Of a DNA stretch of 64,000 bases, positions 16,564 to 24,279 are shown piece after piece (within the stretch, counting starts at the first letter, position 1; the number at the start of each line of letters is the position of its first letter). The notes beneath the pieces were generated by a model, which was not told the origin of the DNA, made no database searches, and worked only from the letters and a program-made list of their open reading frames with translations. The position numbers and the translations under genes are program-made. This DNA is from JBHENC01 sp046262295 (GTDB taxonomy: Bacteria; Acidobacteriota; Blastocatellia; Pyrinomonadales; Pyrinomonadaceae), in the NCBI GenBank assembly GCA_046262295.1, contig JBHENC010000002.1, positions 310,001-374,000 of the forward strand, in the 5' to 3' direction.

Positions 16564-17526
16564 ATGATTAAGAACAAAGTTGCGGCTGCCGCTTTATCGG
16601 CAGCCGGAGTGATGGTTCTGACAGGCGCGATGGTAATTGCGGGTCAGGATTCATCTACAACGACGACTCAGGGCAACTCGAATATGAGCGGCCAGAACGG
16701 TAACATGAGCGGCAATATGAACATGGGCGAGCAGAACTCGAACATGAACATGAGCGGCAACATGAATATGGGTAAAAAGAAGTCCGGCAAAAGCATGAGC
16801 GGCGACAATATGAGTGGCGGCAACATGAGCGGGCAGATGAACGGCGGCATGAGCGGCAACATGAGTCGCGGAGCGATGCGAGCCGACGCAAAGTTTGTGA
16901 TGGAAGCGGCGATGGGCGGCATGGCGGAAGTCGAAGCCGGACGCCTTGCCCTGCAACGCTCTTCGAGCGACGCCGTCAAACAGTTTGCCCAGCAGATGAT
17001 TGACGACCACACAAAAGCCAATGAAGAGTTAATGCAGTTGGCCTCTTCAAAAGGCATGACGCCTCCGACAACCCTCGACGCCAAACATATGGCGATGATG
17101 GCGAAGATGCAGACACTCTCCGGCGCAGAGTTTGACCGCGCGTACATCAAGCAATCCGGCGTTAAGGATCATGAAAAGAATGCCAAGGTGCATGAACGCG
17201 AATCAACCAGAGGCACGGACGCCGACCTTAAAGCTTATGCCGCGAAAACTCTGCCGATTGTTCAAGCCCACCTGCAAATGGCGCGCGATATGGCGACCAG
17301 CATGAAGAGTATGAAGATGGGCGGCAACATGAGCGGCGGAAATATGAGCGGCAACATGAACACCGGCTCGATGAACGGTAATATGAGTGGCAACATGAAT
17401 GGCGGCAACATGAACATGGGCGGCAAAAAGAGCAAGGACAAGCGCAACATGAACGGCAATATGAACGCCAACATGGGTAATGGCAACATGAACGGCAATA
17501 GCAACATGAGCAACAGTAATCGCTAA
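16564..17526 (+). CDS. DUF4142 protein flanked by Met/Asn/Gly/Ser repeats
   Basis: This 320-residue protein has a signal-like N-terminus (VAAAALSAAGVMVLTGAMVI). The first low-complexity tract (about residues 40-98) is built from MSGNMNMG/NMSGG units. A DUF4142 helical domain (about 103-245) follows, with AKFVMEAAMGGMAEVEAGRL, DDHTKANEELMQLA and AAKTLPIVQAHLQMARDM. A second tract of the same units runs to the end (about 255-318). DUF4142 is a ferritin-like periplasmic domain of unknown function. Methionine-rich repeats are known from copper-handling proteins, so metal binding is a reasonable guess. A perfect terminator follows. Confidence 0.88.
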   Translation: MIKNKVAAAALSAAGVMVLTGAMVIAGQDSSTTTTQGNSNMSGQNGNMSGNMNMGEQNSNMNMSGNMNMGKKKSGKSMSGDNMSGGNMSGQMNGGMSGNMSRGAMRADAKFVMEAAMGGMAEVEAGRLALQRSSSDAVKQFAQQMIDDHTKANEELMQLASSKGMTPPTTLDAKHMAMMAKMQTLSGAEFDRAYIKQSGVKDHEKNAKVHERESTRGTDADLKAYAAKTLPIVQAHLQMARDMATSMKSMKMGGNMSGGNMSGNMNTGSMNGNMSGNMNGGNMNMGGKKSKDKRNMNGNMNANMGNGNMNGNSNMSNSNR

Positions 17527-17610
17527 AGCTCAACGCTGGACTTTGGCGACGCACGCGCCTTATGCGACCAGCGCGGGAAAGTGCTTACGCCGGAATTCTA
17601 TAACCTGCAA

Positions 17611-17643
17611 AAAAGGCGACGTTTGACAGCGTCGCCTTTTCTC
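17611..17643 (+). terminator. Terminator after the DUF4142 gene
   Basis: AAAAGGCGACG (17611-17621) and its exact reverse complement (17630-17640) form an 11-bp stem with an A run before and TTTTCT after. It could work in either direction. Confidence 0.85.
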
Positions 17644-17709
17644 TTGCCGTTCAGCCGGTTGCTCAAGCGCCTCCGGCTCAGGTAAAATTCTTTGTTCGCG
17701 TCCGACCTA

Positions 17710-17727
17710 AATCAAACCGATTTGATT
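17710..17727. promoter_or_regulatory. Inverted repeat upstream of queF
   Basis: AATCAAA and TTTGATT, separated by CCGA, form a perfect 7-bp palindrome about 40 bases before the queF start. This is a plausible operator. No preQ1 riboswitch fold was seen in the same interval. Confidence 0.4.
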
Positions 17728-17766
17728 AACAATAACTTGCTTTGAACACCGCAGGATTTTTGCGGC

Positions 17767-18207
17767 ATGAAATTTATGTCTTTAACTGCAAATGAAATTT
17801 CGCGTCCGCCAGTCAACGAGCAGGGCTTGGAGATTCGCCCGACGCCGCGCGAGGAAATGAATCTTTACCCGCTCGACACCTTTGCCTACGAATACGTCGG
17901 AAGCAAAATCAGTATTCATTTCGAGATGCAGGAGTTTACGGCCATCTGCCCGTTCTCCGACTTCCCGGACTTCGCCACGATCCGGCTTGAATACGTGCCG
18001 TTCGAGCGTTGCGTCGAATTGAAAAGCCTGAAGCTGTACATTAATTCGTTTCGTGAAGTGAAGATTTTTCATGAGCACGTGATGAACGTGATTCTCGAAG
18101 ACTTCGTGCGCGCGTGCGATCCTTTAAGCGTCGAACTCGTTGGCGACTTCAACGTGCGCGGCAATATCAAGACGACCGTTCGCGCCAACTATCAGCGACA
18201 CGACTAG
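17767..18207 (+). CDS. queF: NADPH-dependent 7-cyano-7-deazaguanine reductase
   Basis: This 146-residue enzyme reduces preQ0 to preQ1 in queuosine biosynthesis. It has the short (type I, YkvM-like) length. FTAICPFSDFPDFATIRLEY carries the catalytic cysteine, followed by CVELKSLKLYINSFRE and IFHEHVMNVILEDF, the standard QueF signatures. An alternative ATG lies three codons downstream. No other queuosine genes are in the window, so this gene is a lone member here. Confidence 0.95.
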   Translation: MKFMSLTANEISRPPVNEQGLEIRPTPREEMNLYPLDTFAYEYVGSKISIHFEMQEFTAICPFSDFPDFATIRLEYVPFERCVELKSLKLYINSFREVKIFHEHVMNVILEDFVRACDPLSVELVGDFNVRGNIKTTVRANYQRHD

Positions 18208-18281
18208 GAAACGCGCGGGCGTGTTCGCGCGCCGTCCGGCATAAATCTAGTCGTCAGCAATCAAACCTACGGCGGAAATTT

Positions 18282-18524
18282 ATGAGCATCGCAATTGTTG
18301 GCGTCATCGCAGTTCTGTTCGCTGTCGCCGCCGTCAGTTTCTTCGTTGTGCGGCGTGTGATGCGTCTGGCTTTTCGTCTGGCGCTGGTCGGTGCGCTCTT
18401 AATCGCGTTGCTCGTCGGTGCGGTTGTTCTCTGGTACAACTTCGGCGGTGCAGCAACCTCGTCGCCGCAAACCGAGCGACGTTCGACCGGAACGCCGCGC
18501 CGCACGCCCGTCGCGCCGCGCTGA
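18282..18524 (+). CDS. Small membrane protein, unknown
   Basis: This 80-residue protein has two hydrophobic segments (residues 1-22 and 32-55, LALVGALLIALLVGAVVLWY) and a polar Thr/Arg/Pro tail. The ATG at 18282 is preceded by GGCGGAAATTT, a weak ribosome-binding site. A longer frame opens upstream within queF but is unlikely to be used. No family was recognised. It lies between queF and the MFS transporter on the same strand. Confidence 0.55.
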   Translation: MSIAIVGVIAVLFAVAAVSFFVVRRVMRLAFRLALVGALLIALLVGAVVLWYNFGGAATSSPQTERRSTGTPRRTPVAPR

Positions 18525-18554
18525 AAACATCTTAAAAGTCTTCGCATAATTATT

Positions 18555-19862
18555 TTGGCAGAAACAGACACAGACGCCGCCGACCAATTCGACGCGCGCC
18601 TCGCCGCCGGAAAGCTGGACGAAAGCACGCCGAGCCTCTGGCGACGTTATCGCCGTTTGCCGCCGAACGTCTTCGCAATTAGCTTCGTCAGTCTCTTAAA
18701 CGACGCTTCGAGCGAAATCATTTATCCGTTTCTGCCGCTATTTCTCGCGCTCACGCTCGGCGCATCGCCCGCCGTGATCGGCGTGATAGAAGGCGCGGCG
18801 GAATCCGTTTCGAGCCTGCTAAAACTTTTCGCGGGGTATTTCAGCGACCGTCGCGGGCGGCGCAAAGGGCTGGTTGTTTTTGGCTACGCGCTGGCGAGTT
18901 TTGCGCGCCCCCTTCTCGCCTTCGCCACAAGCTGGCCGCACGTGCTGTTGATACGGCTTGCGGATCGCGTCGGCAAAGGCATTCGTTCGGCCCCGCGCGA
19001 TGCGATGATCGCGGACGCCGTAACGGTGGAACAGCGCGGGCTGGCTTTCGGTTTTCATCGCGCGATGGATCACGCCGGAGCAGTCATCGGCCCTTTGCTC
19101 GGCCTCGCTATTCTGTTGCTCGTCTCGGCAAATCCTGATGCGCCCGTTGCCGCCGATTACACGAAAGTTTTCCTGCTCGCGTCCGTCCCGGCGCTCGCCG
19201 CCGTGCTCGTCGCGGCCTTTTTTGTGCGCGAGAAGAAAAGGGAACAGCGGGTTGACGCGGAGAATCTCGCGCCGCCGCGCTTGAGCCTGCGCGGGTTCGA
19301 CGGCAACTTCAAAATGTTTTTAGTTCTCGTCGCGCTCTTTACGCTCTCTAATTCATCCGACGCATTTCTATTGCTGCGCGCACGCACCGCAGGCATCTCG
19401 GCTGCGATGATTCCGCTGCTGTGGGCGGCGCTGCATCTCAGCAAAGTGTTAAGCTCGCTCATCGGCGGCGGCCTCTCGAATCGGCTCGGACGCAAAACTT
19501 TAATCGCTTCCGGCTGGCTGCTTTACGCCATCGTTTACGCGGGCTTCGCCTTCGTTTCATCAACCGGCGCGGCGTGGGCGCTCTTTCTCGTCTATGGAAT
19601 TTATTTCGGGCTGGCGGAGGGCGCGGAGAAAGCTCTGGTGGCAGACCTCGTGTGCCCGGATCAGCGCGGCACGGCTTACGGGTTGTATAATCTGGCGTTC
19701 GGCATCACGGTGTTGCCCGCATCGCTTTTGATGGGCGCGCTCTGGCAGTGGCGCGGCGCGGGCGTCGCCTTTATCGTCAGCGCATGCATCGGCGCAAGCG
19801 CGGCATTGCTGCTACTGCTACTCGTCAGATCAACGAACACGCAAGCGGCGGCTCCGGCCTGA
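18555..19862 (+). CDS. Major facilitator superfamily transporter
   Basis: This 435-residue protein has twelve probable transmembrane segments. The MFS loop 2-3 motif is FAGYFSDRRGRRKGLVVFGY, and its second-half equivalent is GGLSNRLGRKTLIASGW. Another family mark is LADRVGKGIRSAPRDAMIAD. These features are seen in a widespread group of putative drug or metabolite exporters; the substrate is unknown. The start appears to be TTG at 18555, because no ATG is found before the first membrane helix; this choice is uncertain. The stop lies five bases before the DNA polymerase start, so both are probably on one transcript. Confidence 0.88.
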   Translation: MAETDTDAADQFDARLAAGKLDESTPSLWRRYRRLPPNVFAISFVSLLNDASSEIIYPFLPLFLALTLGASPAVIGVIEGAAESVSSLLKLFAGYFSDRRGRRKGLVVFGYALASFARPLLAFATSWPHVLLIRLADRVGKGIRSAPRDAMIADAVTVEQRGLAFGFHRAMDHAGAVIGPLLGLAILLLVSANPDAPVAADYTKVFLLASVPALAAVLVAAFFVREKKREQRVDAENLAPPRLSLRGFDGNFKMFLVLVALFTLSNSSDAFLLLRARTAGISAAMIPLLWAALHLSKVLSSLIGGGLSNRLGRKTLIASGWLLYAIVYAGFAFVSSTGAAWALFLVYGIYFGLAEGAEKALVADLVCPDQRGTAYGLYNLAFGITVLPASLLMGALWQWRGAGVAFIVSACIGASAALLLLLLVRSTNTQAAAPA

Positions 19863-19867
19863 AAAAG

Positions 19868-22741
19868 ATGAATACGAATTACAAGCTAATCACGACCGCC
19901 GAAGAATTGCGCGCGTCCGTTGAAGAGTTAAGGCAGCAACTCGTCGTTGGCTTCGATACGGAGACAACTTCGCTCGACCCGTACAGCGGACGCCTGCGCC
20001 TCATCCAATTCGCCACGCCCGACGGCGTACATCTCATCGATCTGGATTGTTTCGTTAATCACAACAACGCGACGAACGATGACGCTTCGCTCGATAAGGC
20101 TTACGACAACCCGGCGCTTGCGCCGCTCAAAGAATTGCTCGCCGCGCCGCGTCCCGTGAAGATCGCGCACAACGCGAAGTTTGATGCGAAGTGGACGAAG
20201 CATCATCTCGGCGTGGAACTCGGCGGACTCTTCGACACGCTGCTCGCCAGCCAGCTTGTTTCGGCGGGCGACGCGGAAGACCGGCACAACCTCGAAGCCG
20301 TCGCATCGCGCTATCTGGATCAGGCGATAGACAAAACGGAACAGTTGAGCGACTGGAGTGGCGCGCTCTCCGTCTCGCAACTCGAATATGCGGCACGTGA
20401 TGCCGCCGTGCTCGTTCCCTTGCGCGAGCGTCTCGTCGAAAAGTTACGGGCGAATGATTTAGTAAAGTGCGCAACGCTCGAATTCGATTGCGTACAGCCG
20501 GTCGCCGAACTCGAACTCGCCGGATTTTATCTCGATAAAGCGCGGTGGCGCGAACAGATTACCCATGTCGAACGCGAACGTGCGCGGCTCGCCGAAGAAT
20601 TGCAGGCGATGTTAAGCGAAGGCACGATGCAGCAGGCGTCGCTCTTCGGCGAGACGCGCGCCGACATCAATATTGATTCGCACGTTCAATTAACGAAAGC
20701 TTTGAAACGGCTCAATGTTCCGCTGCCGGATTCGACGCGCAACTGGAAACTGCAGCCGCTCGCCGCAGAGTATCCGGTCATCGCCAAGCTTTTAGAATAC
20801 CGCACCGTGCAGAAATCCCTGACGAGTTACGGCGAAAATATCAACGGTTTCATTAACCCGCACACCAATCGCATTCACGCGAACTTTCTTCAAATCGGCG
20901 CGCCCACCGGACGCTTTGCGTGCATCCAGCCGAATATTCAGCAGGTGCCGCACGCCGTCGAATATCGTCGCTGCTTTCGCGCGCCCGACAATTGCAAGCT
21001 CATCATCGCAGACTATTCGCAGATCGAGCTGCGCATTCTCGCGCACGTCACGCAGGATCAGGGCTTTATAGATGCCTTCAATTCCGGCGCTGATTTGCAC
21101 AAAGTCACCGCCGCGCAGGTCTTCAATGTGTCGCTCGAAGCGGTTACTAAAGAGCAACGTGATTTTGCCAAGCGTTTGAACTTCGGCGTCGTTTACGGTA
21201 TCGGCGCGCAACGCTTTTCGATGATGACGGGGCTTTCCTTAACGGAAGCCGAAGACATCTTGCGGCGCTACTTTGCCACTTATCGCGCGCTCGACGCCTG
21301 GCTGCGCGAAGCCGCCCGCCGCGCCTTGCGCGAACGCACCGCGCGCACGCTCTCGAATCGTCTCGCGCGTTTCAACTTTGATCCTGAAGATCGGCAGGCC
21401 GCCTCGCTCGTTCAACGCAACGGCAAAAATATGCCGATTCAGGGATGCGTGAATGCTGGCACGAGAATCTTTGAGGAGACGAGTGGCTATGTGCCAATTG
21501 AATCTTTGGTCAATCAGAAAATCTCTGTTTGGGACGGAATAAGTTTTGTCAGCGCGCACGTTGCGCCCAGCGGCAAAAAACAGTTGGTCAAGGTGACATT
21601 GTGGGGCGGTTACTTCATTGAATGTAGCCCCGACCACAAGTTTTTAACCATTGATGTGAATGGGCGAAAAGGCTGGCGAACGCCCGCGCAGTTTGTTAAG
21701 GGCTGCTGGGTGTTGTTAAGCGATGCCCTCCCGGAATGGAATTGTAAACAGAGCTTTCCCGAATTAAGAATTGGTAAGGCGCACAATGCAAGCCGCGCAT
21801 CGCTCGCCGATATTTCCGATTCGACCCATCTGGGTGTGTGGTTGGGAAGATTGGCTTCCGATGGTTTGATAATGGAACGACAGTTACACCTGCTCGTCGC
21901 CGAACATGAAGACATTATCCTGCCTGAGATAAAGGGCTTGTGCGAAAAGTTCGGCCATGTTTCATATCGCCTGACGAGAGGGGGGCGTGGCGAGAAACCG
22001 ATTCACGCACTCACCGTCTCTGCGCTTGGATTAAGCAGACAGTTACGCGATGCGGAAGTCAAAACTAATATTCCGGCCTTCGCATGGCAGAATGGTCAAA
22101 TGCTTGCGGGATACTTGCGCGGTATGTTTGATGGAGATGGGACTGTGACGCCGGACGGCCCGGCGCTATGCTTCGGCCAGGGCGATAAACATTTGAGCTG
22201 GGCGAGAGAAGTTCAGCAGGCGCTTCTTCTTTTCGGTATCCGCAGCCGGATAAATATTTGCGCAGACCGCGTTAATGTTTGCGTGTTGAAGCGGGATTCT
22301 GCGCTCTTTGCTCGTCGCATCGGGTTTGTGAATCCGCACAAGCAAGCAAAGCTTGAGGCCATCGTTTCCGTGCGGCAGGATGGAAAAATCTACGGGCGCG
22401 CGGCGCGCATTAAAACGGTAGAAGTTACTGATGAGTGGGTTGATATGTATGATGTGGTGGATAGTTCGTCGGGGCGCTTTATGGCGAACGGTTTAATCAC
22501 GCATAACTCAAGCGCCGACATACTCAAACGTGCTTTGCGATTGCTTCACGATAAACTGCGCAACACGTCGGCGCGCATCGTCAATATCGTTCATGATGAA
22601 ATCGTCGTCGAAGCCGATGCACAGGACGCTGAAGAAATTGCCGGAACGGTTGAAGCAATAATGTGTGCGGCGGGCGCGGAATATGTGACGCGCGTGCCCG
22701 TCAAAGTCGAAACGGAAATCGCCGATGAATGGGTGAAATAA
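19868..22741 (+). CDS. polA: Family-A DNA polymerase with 3'-5' exonuclease, interrupted by an intein
   Basis: This precursor is 957 residues, or 603 after the intein (527-880) is removed. There is no N-terminal 5'-3' nuclease domain. The protein starts with a DnaQ-like proofreading domain (FDTETTSLD with D30/E32, KIAHNAKFDAKW, LEYAARDAAVLV), all catalytic acids present. The polymerase domain has motif A ADYSQIELR (about 381), motif B RDFAKRLNFGVVYG (about 431) and motif C VHDEIVVEA (about 909 in the precursor). A longer frame opens at 19748 inside the MFS gene; the ATG at 19868 was chosen because it leads straight into the exonuclease domain. Stand-alone polymerases of this size occur in phages and some bacteria. 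Without the 5' nuclease it could not remove RNA primers. Confidence 0.93.
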   Translation: MNTNYKLITTAEELRASVEELRQQLVVGFDTETTSLDPYSGRLRLIQFATPDGVHLIDLDCFVNHNNATNDDASLDKAYDNPALAPLKELLAAPRPVKIAHNAKFDAKWTKHHLGVELGGLFDTLLASQLVSAGDAEDRHNLEAVASRYLDQAIDKTEQLSDWSGALSVSQLEYAARDAAVLVPLRERLVEKLRANDLVKCATLEFDCVQPVAELELAGFYLDKARWREQITHVERERARLAEELQAMLSEGTMQQASLFGETRADINIDSHVQLTKALKRLNVPLPDSTRNWKLQPLAAEYPVIAKLLEYRTVQKSLTSYGENINGFINPHTNRIHANFLQIGAPTGRFACIQPNIQQVPHAVEYRRCFRAPDNCKLIIADYSQIELRILAHVTQDQGFIDAFNSGADLHKVTAAQVFNVSLEAVTKEQRDFAKRLNFGVVYGIGAQRFSMMTGLSLTEAEDILRRYFATYRALDAWLREAARRALRERTARTLSNRLARFNFDPEDRQAASLVQRNGKNMPIQGCVNAGTRIFEETSGYVPIESLVNQKISVWDGISFVSAHVAPSGKKQLVKVTLWGGYFIECSPDHKFLTIDVNGRKGWRTPAQFVKGCWVLLSDALPEWNCKQSFPELRIGKAHNASRASLADISDSTHLGVWLGRLASDGLIMERQLHLLVAEHEDIILPEIKGLCEKFGHVSYRLTRGGRGEKPIHALTVSALGLSRQLRDAEVKTNIPAFAWQNGQMLAGYLRGMFDGDGTVTPDGPALCFGQGDKHLSWAREVQQALLLFGIRSRINICADRVNVCVLKRDSALFARRIGFVNPHKQAKLEAIVSVRQDGKIYGRAARIKTVEVTDEWVDMYDVVDSSSGRFMANGLITHNSSADILKRALRLLHDKLRNTSARIVNIVHDEIVVEADAQDAEEIAGTVEAIMCAAGAEYVTRVPVKVETEIADEWVK
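21446..22507 (+). mobile_element. LAGLIDADG intein within polA
   Basis: This in-frame insert encodes 354 residues. It starts with Cys (CVNAGTRIFEE) directly after NMPIQG and ends NGLITHN before Ser-Ser-Ala-Asp. That gives the splice chemistry C1, the terminal His-Asn and a +1 Ser. Joining the flanks restores NMPIQGSSADILKRAL, a normal polymerase sequence. Splicing block B reads IECSPDHKFLT, with Cys where Thr is usual. Two dodecapeptide motifs, LGVWLGRLASDG (about 21827) and LAGYLRGMFDGDG (about 22106), both keep an acidic residue, so the homing endonuclease may be active. Base composition looks lower in GC than the flanks. Confidence 0.95.
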
Positions 22742-22776
22742 ATACCTGTAATTATTCGAGCGGGTAAATTGGCTGC

Positions 22777-22805
22777 TTGACAGTCGGCGCGCGGCTCAAT
22801 AGTCT
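22777..22805 (+). promoter_or_regulatory. Promoter upstream of the UDP-sugar dehydrogenase
   Basis: A perfect TTGACA (22777-22782), a 17-base spacer and a weak TAGTCT lie about 60 bases before the next start. This is the only promoter-like signal in the gap at the left border of the glycan locus. Confidence 0.4.
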
Positions 22806-22862
22806 TGCTTATCAGGGTGTTCCAAATTTGATACTTCCTTCCTTTCAAAAGTCTGAAATAAA

Positions 22863-24200
22863 ATGATGAAAAACGAACTGCTGGATTTGATTAAAAATAA
22901 ACGCGCGCGCATCGGCGTCATCGGACTCGGCTACGTGGGCTTGCCGCTCGTCGTGGAGTTTGCGAACAAGGGTTTCGATGCAACGGGGTTTGAAGTTGAC
23001 GCGAACAAAGCCGCGCAGATCAATGGCGGCGAATCCTATATCGGCGATGTGCCTTCGAGCGCCGTCAAAGAGCTTGTCGAAGCGGGACGGTTGCGCGCGA
23101 CAATTGATTTCTCCAATTTGCAGACGTGCGACTGCATTATCATCTGCGTGCCGACGCCGCTACGGAAAACCAAAGAGCCGGATGTTTCTTACATTCTCGC
23201 CGCCGCCGAAGAGATTCAAAAGTGTTTACGGCGCGGCCAACTCATCATCCTCGAATCAACCACCTATCCGGGCACAACCGACGAAGTGTTGTTGCCGATG
23301 TTCGAGGCGATGAATTTCAAGCTCGACGAAGATTTCCTGCTCGCCTTTTCGCCCGAACGTGTTGATCCCGGCAATCCGCAATTCCAGACGCACAACATTC
23401 CGAAAGTCGTCGGCGGCTCGACAGCAGATTCAACGGAAGTGTCCGCCGCCCTTTACGGCGAGATCGTCAACAATGTTCATGCCGTAACCAGCGCGCGTGT
23501 CGCCGAAGCCGCGAAGCTTTTAGAAAACACGTTCCGCGCCGTCAATATCGGGATGGCGAACGAAATGGCGCGCCTGTGCTACGCGCTCGGCATAGACACT
23601 TGGGAAGTGATTCGTGCGGCGGCGACCAAGCCGTTCGGCTTCATGGCGTTTTATCCGGGGCCAGGGATAGGCGGCCACTGTATCCCGCTCGATCCGCATT
23701 ATCTTTCGTGGAAAGCACGGCAGCACGGCTTCGATTCGCGCTTTATCAGCCTTGCCGAAGAAGTCAATTCGCGTATGCCCGAACACGTTGTTCAACTTGT
23801 CGCCGACGGTCTCAACGATGACCGCAAGGCTTTGAACGGCGCGCGCGTGCTGCTCCTGGGCGTCGCGTATAAGAAAGATATTGAAGATGTGCGGGAAAGC
23901 CCCGCGCTTTCGATTATTGACCGCTTGCGCGCGAAAGGCGCAGACGTTACCTATCACGATCCATTTGTTCGTGAAGTGCGCTTCGATGATGCGCACACCG
24001 AAGGCGGCGGCGCGCCGCTTTCATCCATTGATTTAACCGATACGGAACTGCAAGCGGCTGACGCGGTCGTGATAGTCACAGACCACAGCGGTATTGATTA
24101 CCGGCGTGTGACGCGGCTTGCGCCGCTCATCATTGACACCCGCAACGCCCTCAATGAAGAACTACGACGTGGATCAAGCGCGCGCATCATCCGTTTGTAG
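22863..24200 (+). CDS. UDP-N-acetylhexosamine 6-dehydrogenase (WbpA/WecC type)
   Basis: This 445-residue nucleotide-sugar dehydrogenase oxidises UDP-GlcNAc or UDP-ManNAc at C6 to the uronic acid, using two NAD. The Rossmann motif is RIGVIGLGYVGLPLVVEFAN (about 16-35). Then come IICVPTPL, ESTTYPGTT, the helix KLLENTFRAVNIGMANE, and the catalytic cysteine in GPGIGGHCIPLDP (C273). The C-terminal domain starts GARVLLLGVAYKKDIEDVRE. With the UDP-GlcNAc 2-epimerase that follows, the pair could make UDP-ManNAcA. Alternatively the enzyme may act directly on UDP-GlcNAc. Two ATGs in a row open the gene. Confidence 0.92.
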   Translation: MMKNELLDLIKNKRARIGVIGLGYVGLPLVVEFANKGFDATGFEVDANKAAQINGGESYIGDVPSSAVKELVEAGRLRATIDFSNLQTCDCIIICVPTPLRKTKEPDVSYILAAAEEIQKCLRRGQLIILESTTYPGTTDEVLLPMFEAMNFKLDEDFLLAFSPERVDPGNPQFQTHNIPKVVGGSTADSTEVSAALYGEIVNNVHAVTSARVAEAAKLLENTFRAVNIGMANEMARLCYALGIDTWEVIRAAATKPFGFMAFYPGPGIGGHCIPLDPHYLSWKARQHGFDSRFISLAEEVNSRMPEHVVQLVADGLNDDRKALNGARVLLLGVAYKKDIEDVRESPALSIIDRLRAKGADVTYHDPFVREVRFDDAHTEGGGAPLSSIDLTDTELQAADAVVIVTDHSGIDYRRVTRLAPLIIDTRNALNEELRRGSSARIIRL

Positions 24201-24202
24201 TG

Positions 24203-24279
24203 GTTGCTAGTCAGTTGCCAGACGATAGAAAATGCGCCTTTACTTAAAACTGATTACTGAAAACTGACTACTCTTACTC
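24203..24279. repeat. Short repeat element with inverted half
   Basis: TAGTCAGT (24208-24215) is matched by its inverse ACTGACTA (24263-24270). The right half also repeats AACTGATTACTGAAAACTGAC. The layout is the same as the element near 49.3 kb. Confidence 0.5.

Noticed and set aside
17640..17766. preQ1 riboswitch upstream of queF
   Set aside because: No preQ1-type pseudoknot or C-rich/A-rich pairing was found in the leader.
19748..19867. Upstream extension of the polymerase frame
   Set aside because: The extra 40 codons overlap the MFS gene and encode MARRGRRLYRQ-like basic sequence unrelated to the exonuclease domain.
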